DNA from: CBDUUP01 sp965370435
Lineage (GTDB): Bacteria > Chloroflexota > Anaerolineae > Anaerolineales > UBA11579
Assembly (NCBI GenBank): GCA_965370435.1
Contig: CBDUUP010000256.1
Coordinates: 1 to 6,630 of the forward strand
Length of the DNA stretch: 6,630 nucleotides
Direction: 5' to 3'
Below the pieces are notes generated by a model. That model had not been told where the DNA came from and ran no database searches. It saw only the letters and a program-made list of their open reading frames with translations. Of this stretch, positions 5,035 through 6,630 are shown one piece after another. The number at the start of each line of letters is the position of its first letter. Position 1 is the first letter of the stretch. The position numbers and the translations under genes are program-made.

Positions 5035-5768
5035 GCCTCGCCCAACTCTATCACGCCCACCACAGCCTCCACATGGAGGATATGCCCTTCTGGATGTCCC
5101 TGGCAGAAGAGCAGGGCGGCCTCATCCTGGAATTGGGCTGCGGCACCGGACGCGTGTTGATCCCGCTCTGCCAGGCGGGGTATTCGGTGTACGGCCTGGA
5201 CAACGACTCCGAAATGTTGGAAGTCCTGCACGCTAATCTTCCCCCCGAACTGAGGGACAAAGCCAATATCTCCCAGGCCGACCTGACTGATTTCCAACTG
5301 GATATCAGATTCCCCCTGGCGCTGCTGCCCTGCAATACTTACAGCACCCTATCTGTCGAGGAAAGAGTAGCGACCCTGCGAGCCGTCCGGGACCGCCTGA
5401 AGCCGGGCGGCGTTTTCTCCTTCAGCGTGCCCAACCCCGAGGAGTTAGCCAATCTTCCCGCCCAGGGGGTAGTCGAGGTGGAGGACGTTTTCCTCCATCC
5501 GGTCACTCAGAACCCGGTGCAGGCCACCAGCAATTGGGCGCGCATCGAAGGGAAGGTCGCCTTCATCTGGCATTACGATCACCTGCTCCCCGATGGCAAT
5601 GTGGAACGCCTCACCTTGCGCAACCTCCACACCTTAACCACCGCCGAGACCTACCAGGAAGAATTGGAGTTCGCCGGGTTTGCCATCCAGGGCGTGTATG
5701 GGGACTTCGACCGCGCCCCCTTCACCCTCCATTCGCCTTATATGATTGTGGTTGCGGTGCGAGAATAA
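5031..5768 (+). CDS. Class I SAM-dependent methyltransferase
   Basis: A 245-residue protein with a Rossmann-type methyltransferase core. Motif I is LILELGCGTGRVLIPL (31-46, the SAM-binding E.GCGTG loop). An acidic end of strand 2 follows at GLDND (55-59), then a motif II-like QADLTDF (82-88). The strand-4 region LALLPCNTYSTL (96-107) takes the place of the usual FDxxxxxxxL, and LKPGGVFSFSVPNP (123-136) is the post-motif strand and turn. The C-terminal half (about 150-245) is beta-rich and probably forms the acceptor-binding lid. The substrate is unknown. The start is TTG overlapping the upstream stop as TTGA, with AAAAGGGA (5016-5023) at proper spacing; the in-frame ATG at codon 15 has no ribosome site. 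The overlap implies translational coupling with the hydratase-family gene. No clear terminator follows. Confidence 0.87.
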   Translation: MSLAQLYHAHHSLHMEDMPFWMSLAEEQGGLILELGCGTGRVLIPLCQAGYSVYGLDNDSEMLEVLHANLPPELRDKANISQADLTDFQLDIRFPLALLPCNTYSTLSVEERVATLRAVRDRLKPGGVFSFSVPNPEELANLPAQGVVEVEDVFLHPVTQNPVQATSNWARIEGKVAFIWHYDHLLPDGNVERLTLRNLHTLTTAETYQEELEFAGFAIQGVYGDFDRAPFTLHSPYMIVVAVRE

Positions 5769-5882
5769 CGGAACCATATCTAACAAAAATTCTATATCCT
5801 GCTTGCGTTCCTCTGATATTGGTGGAGTATTATTGAGTCAACTTATTAACCGATTTACTAGTACTCTATGGAGGTACCCAAA
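5769..5882. other. Spacer upstream of hsp20, no confident promoter
   Basis: AT-rich and likely to hold the hsp20 promoter. The best pair seen is TTGAGT with TACTAG 17 bases on (5834-5862), a poor match. No CIRCE element (TTAGCACTC-N9-GAGTGCTAA) is present, so HrcA control is not indicated. Confidence 0.4.
5870..5874 (+). promoter_or_regulatory. Shine-Dalgarno site of hsp20, deciding its start
   Basis: GGAGG ends eight bases before ATG at 5883. The upstream in-frame ATG at 5868 overlaps this site and so is unlikely to be used. Confidence 0.8.
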
Positions 5883-6296
5883 ATGATGCAAATGTATTAT
5901 CCCAACCGCCGCCGAGCTTTACGCCGCGCCATGCTGGCCGCAGCTTCTTCCCGCCCCAGCCACATACACATTCCGGTGGATGTCCGCGCCGAAGATGACG
6001 CCTTCGTGATCTCCGCCCTTCTGCCCGGCCTGGACCCAGACGATTTGAACATTGAGGTTCTGGATGACCTGGTCACTATCAGCGGTGAATTTGCCGATGT
6101 TACTGTCGAGGAAGGCGAGGAAGTCAGCTACTTGCTGCAAGAGGTCCCCACGGGCCAGTTCAAGCGCTCCCTGCGCCTTCCCACCGCCCTAGACGCCGCC
6201 AAGGCCGAAGCCGACGTGAAGAACGGCGTTCTGACCCTGCGGGTTTACCAGGCGGAATACGCCAAGCCCAAGCAGATCAAAGTCAAAGCTAAATAA
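5883..6296 (+). CDS. Small heat shock protein, Hsp20/alpha-crystallin family
   Basis: A 137-residue ATP-independent holdase chaperone that in this family binds unfolding proteins and assembles into large oligomers in the cytoplasm. A basic N-terminus (NRRRALRRAM, 8-17) is followed by an alpha-crystallin domain from about 30 to 122: IPVDVRAEDDAFVISALLPG (30-49), LNIEVLDDLVTISGEF (55-70), EVPTGQFKRSLRLP (87-100) and the conserved NGVLTL (114-119). The C-terminal tail has I-K-V (132-134), matching the I/V-x-I/V anchor that docks on neighbouring subunits. Length and order are normal for the family; the N-terminal arm is short. Start 5883 is chosen from the GGAGG eight bases upstream; ATG at 5886 is an equal alternative by one codon. 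The stop is five bases before the poly-G tract, so no terminator can be seen. Confidence 0.93.
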   Translation: MMQMYYPNRRRALRRAMLAAASSRPSHIHIPVDVRAEDDAFVISALLPGLDPDDLNIEVLDDLVTISGEFADVTVEEGEEVSYLLQEVPTGQFKRSLRLPTALDAAKAEADVKNGVLTLRVYQAEYAKPKQIKVKAK

Positions 6297-6300
6297 TCTT

Positions 6301-6361
6301 GGGGGGGGGGGGGGGCGGCGGCCCCCCCCCCCCCCCGCCCGGGGGTGGGGGCCTCCCCCCC
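6301..6361. repeat. Poly-G/poly-C low-complexity tract, probable assembly junction
   Basis: G15 (6301-6315), CGGCGG, C14 (6322-6335), GCCC, G5-T-G5 (6340-6350), CCT and C8 (6354-6361) run together with only two non-G/C bases. The G and C blocks are mutually complementary. Such blocks are typical of two-colour sequencer poly-G reads that have been assembled, and nothing else in the window resembles them. A natural G-quadruplex-forming tract cannot be excluded by sequence alone. Confidence 0.8.
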
Positions 6362-6364
6362 AAC

Positions 6365-6630
6365 TCACCCCAGCCGATGCTCCGCGAGGAACGCGCGAAA
6401 GTCCTCTTCGGTCCGCACCGCCTCATCGGACACGACGAGGAAAAGCCCGTCGTGCGGCAAGCGCGGCAGGGCCTCGCCGAGCTGATCGACGTAGTGTTCG
6501 ACGAACAGAACCAGGCGCGTGCGTTCGAGAATCGCGGTCAGCATCGGCACCAGATCGCGCAGCGGCGGCCCGTTCGCCTCGACCGACAGCTGCACGCCGG
6601 CCAAGCCCGGCAGGTCGACGACGTCGCGCC
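6365..6630 (-). CDS. C-terminal fragment of an unidentified protein, possibly uroporphyrinogen decarboxylase-like (partial)
   Basis: The frame is open from 6628 to the stop at 6365, giving 87 visible residues; the N-terminus lies beyond the right edge. The visible part begins RDVVDLPGLAGVQLSVEANG and continues with PLRDLVPMLTAILERTRLVLFV in pieces, then DGLFLVVSDEAVRTEEDFRAFL and ends at HRLG. The pattern of a strand with 'PGL.GVQ', a helix 'LVPML..I', a strand and a final helix after EEDFRAF resembles, from memory, the C-terminal beta-alpha units of uroporphyrinogen decarboxylase or corrinoid methyltransferase barrels. No catalytic residue is visible, so this is tentative. All six prolines in it use CCG, unlike the CCC-rich genes to the left, and it lies beyond the poly-G/C tract. 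It may come from another genome. The TTG at 6604 need not be a start. Confidence 0.5.
   Translation of the reverse strand, partial: RDVVDLPGLAGVQLSVEANGPPLRDLVPMLTAILERTRLVLFVEHYVDQLGEALPRLPHDGLFLVVSDEAVRTEEDFRAFLAEHRLG

Noticed and set aside
5825..5866. GAGTA ... TACTC inverted pair upstream of hsp20, considered as a CIRCE or heat-shock operator.
   Set aside because: The half-sites are five bases and over 30 bases apart; the CIRCE consensus is absent.
6301..6361. The G/C tract as a terminator hairpin or natural G-quadruplex regulator of hsp20.
   Set aside because: The perfect homopolymer blocks and codon change beyond them fit a sequencing and assembly artefact better.
1..6630. CRISPR array, transposase, toxin-antitoxin or phage-defence genes.
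   Set aside because: No regularly spaced repeats, transposase motifs or defence domains were found on either strand; the only repeat-type element is the short palindromic one at 2461-2584.

Overview
The window looks like a piece of a metagenome-assembled bacterial genome, most likely Chloroflexota (Anaerolineae-like). This is inference from gene style, not a database match: a lipoprotein with a Pro/Thr/Glu-rich linker after its Cys, a tiny stand-alone SWIM zinc-finger protein, a soluble kinase-FHA fusion, and intergenic elements ending in a CTGTCATTCCGAG-type repeat. Promoters that can be read are ordinary sigma70 type (TTGAC-N17-TATACT), and Shine-Dalgarno sites are strong (AAGGAG, GGAGG).

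Layout, left to right. 1-276 (minus): N-terminal part of a glycoside hydrolase family 4 enzyme resembling MelA-type alpha-galactosidase, running off the left edge. 466-1851 (plus): secreted lipoprotein with four related beta-rich repeats, ended by a hairpin terminator. 1963-2202 (minus): 79-aa SWIM zinc-finger protein convergent with the lipoprotein; a second hairpin lies between the two genes. Its upstream region (2203-2393) holds a near-consensus promoter, a possible 15-codon leader ORF and a GNRA-capped terminator-like hairpin, an arrangement that looks like attenuation. 2461-2584: a 124-bp intergenic element with perfect 15-bp terminal inverted repeats. 2677-3948 (minus): Ser/Thr kinase-like protein with a C-terminal FHA domain that lacks the ATP-binding lysine and is probably a pseudokinase. 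4141-4214 (minus): tRNA-Pro(UGG). 4267-5034 and 5031-5768 (plus): enoyl-CoA hydratase-family protein and SAM-dependent methyltransferase, translationally coupled through a TTGA overlap. 5883-6296 (plus): small heat shock protein Hsp20.

From 6301 to about 6361 the sequence is a run of G and C homopolymers. Beyond it, a minus-strand gene fragment (6365-6630) uses proline codons differently from the genes to the left. This is most easily explained as an assembly join, so the last 330 bases should not be trusted as neighbours of the rest.

The genes do not form one obvious pathway. The region reads as ordinary chromosome with several independent small transcription units. The most worthwhile leads are the degenerate kinase-FHA protein, the leader of the SWIM gene, and the shared promoter between tRNA-Pro and the hydratase gene.
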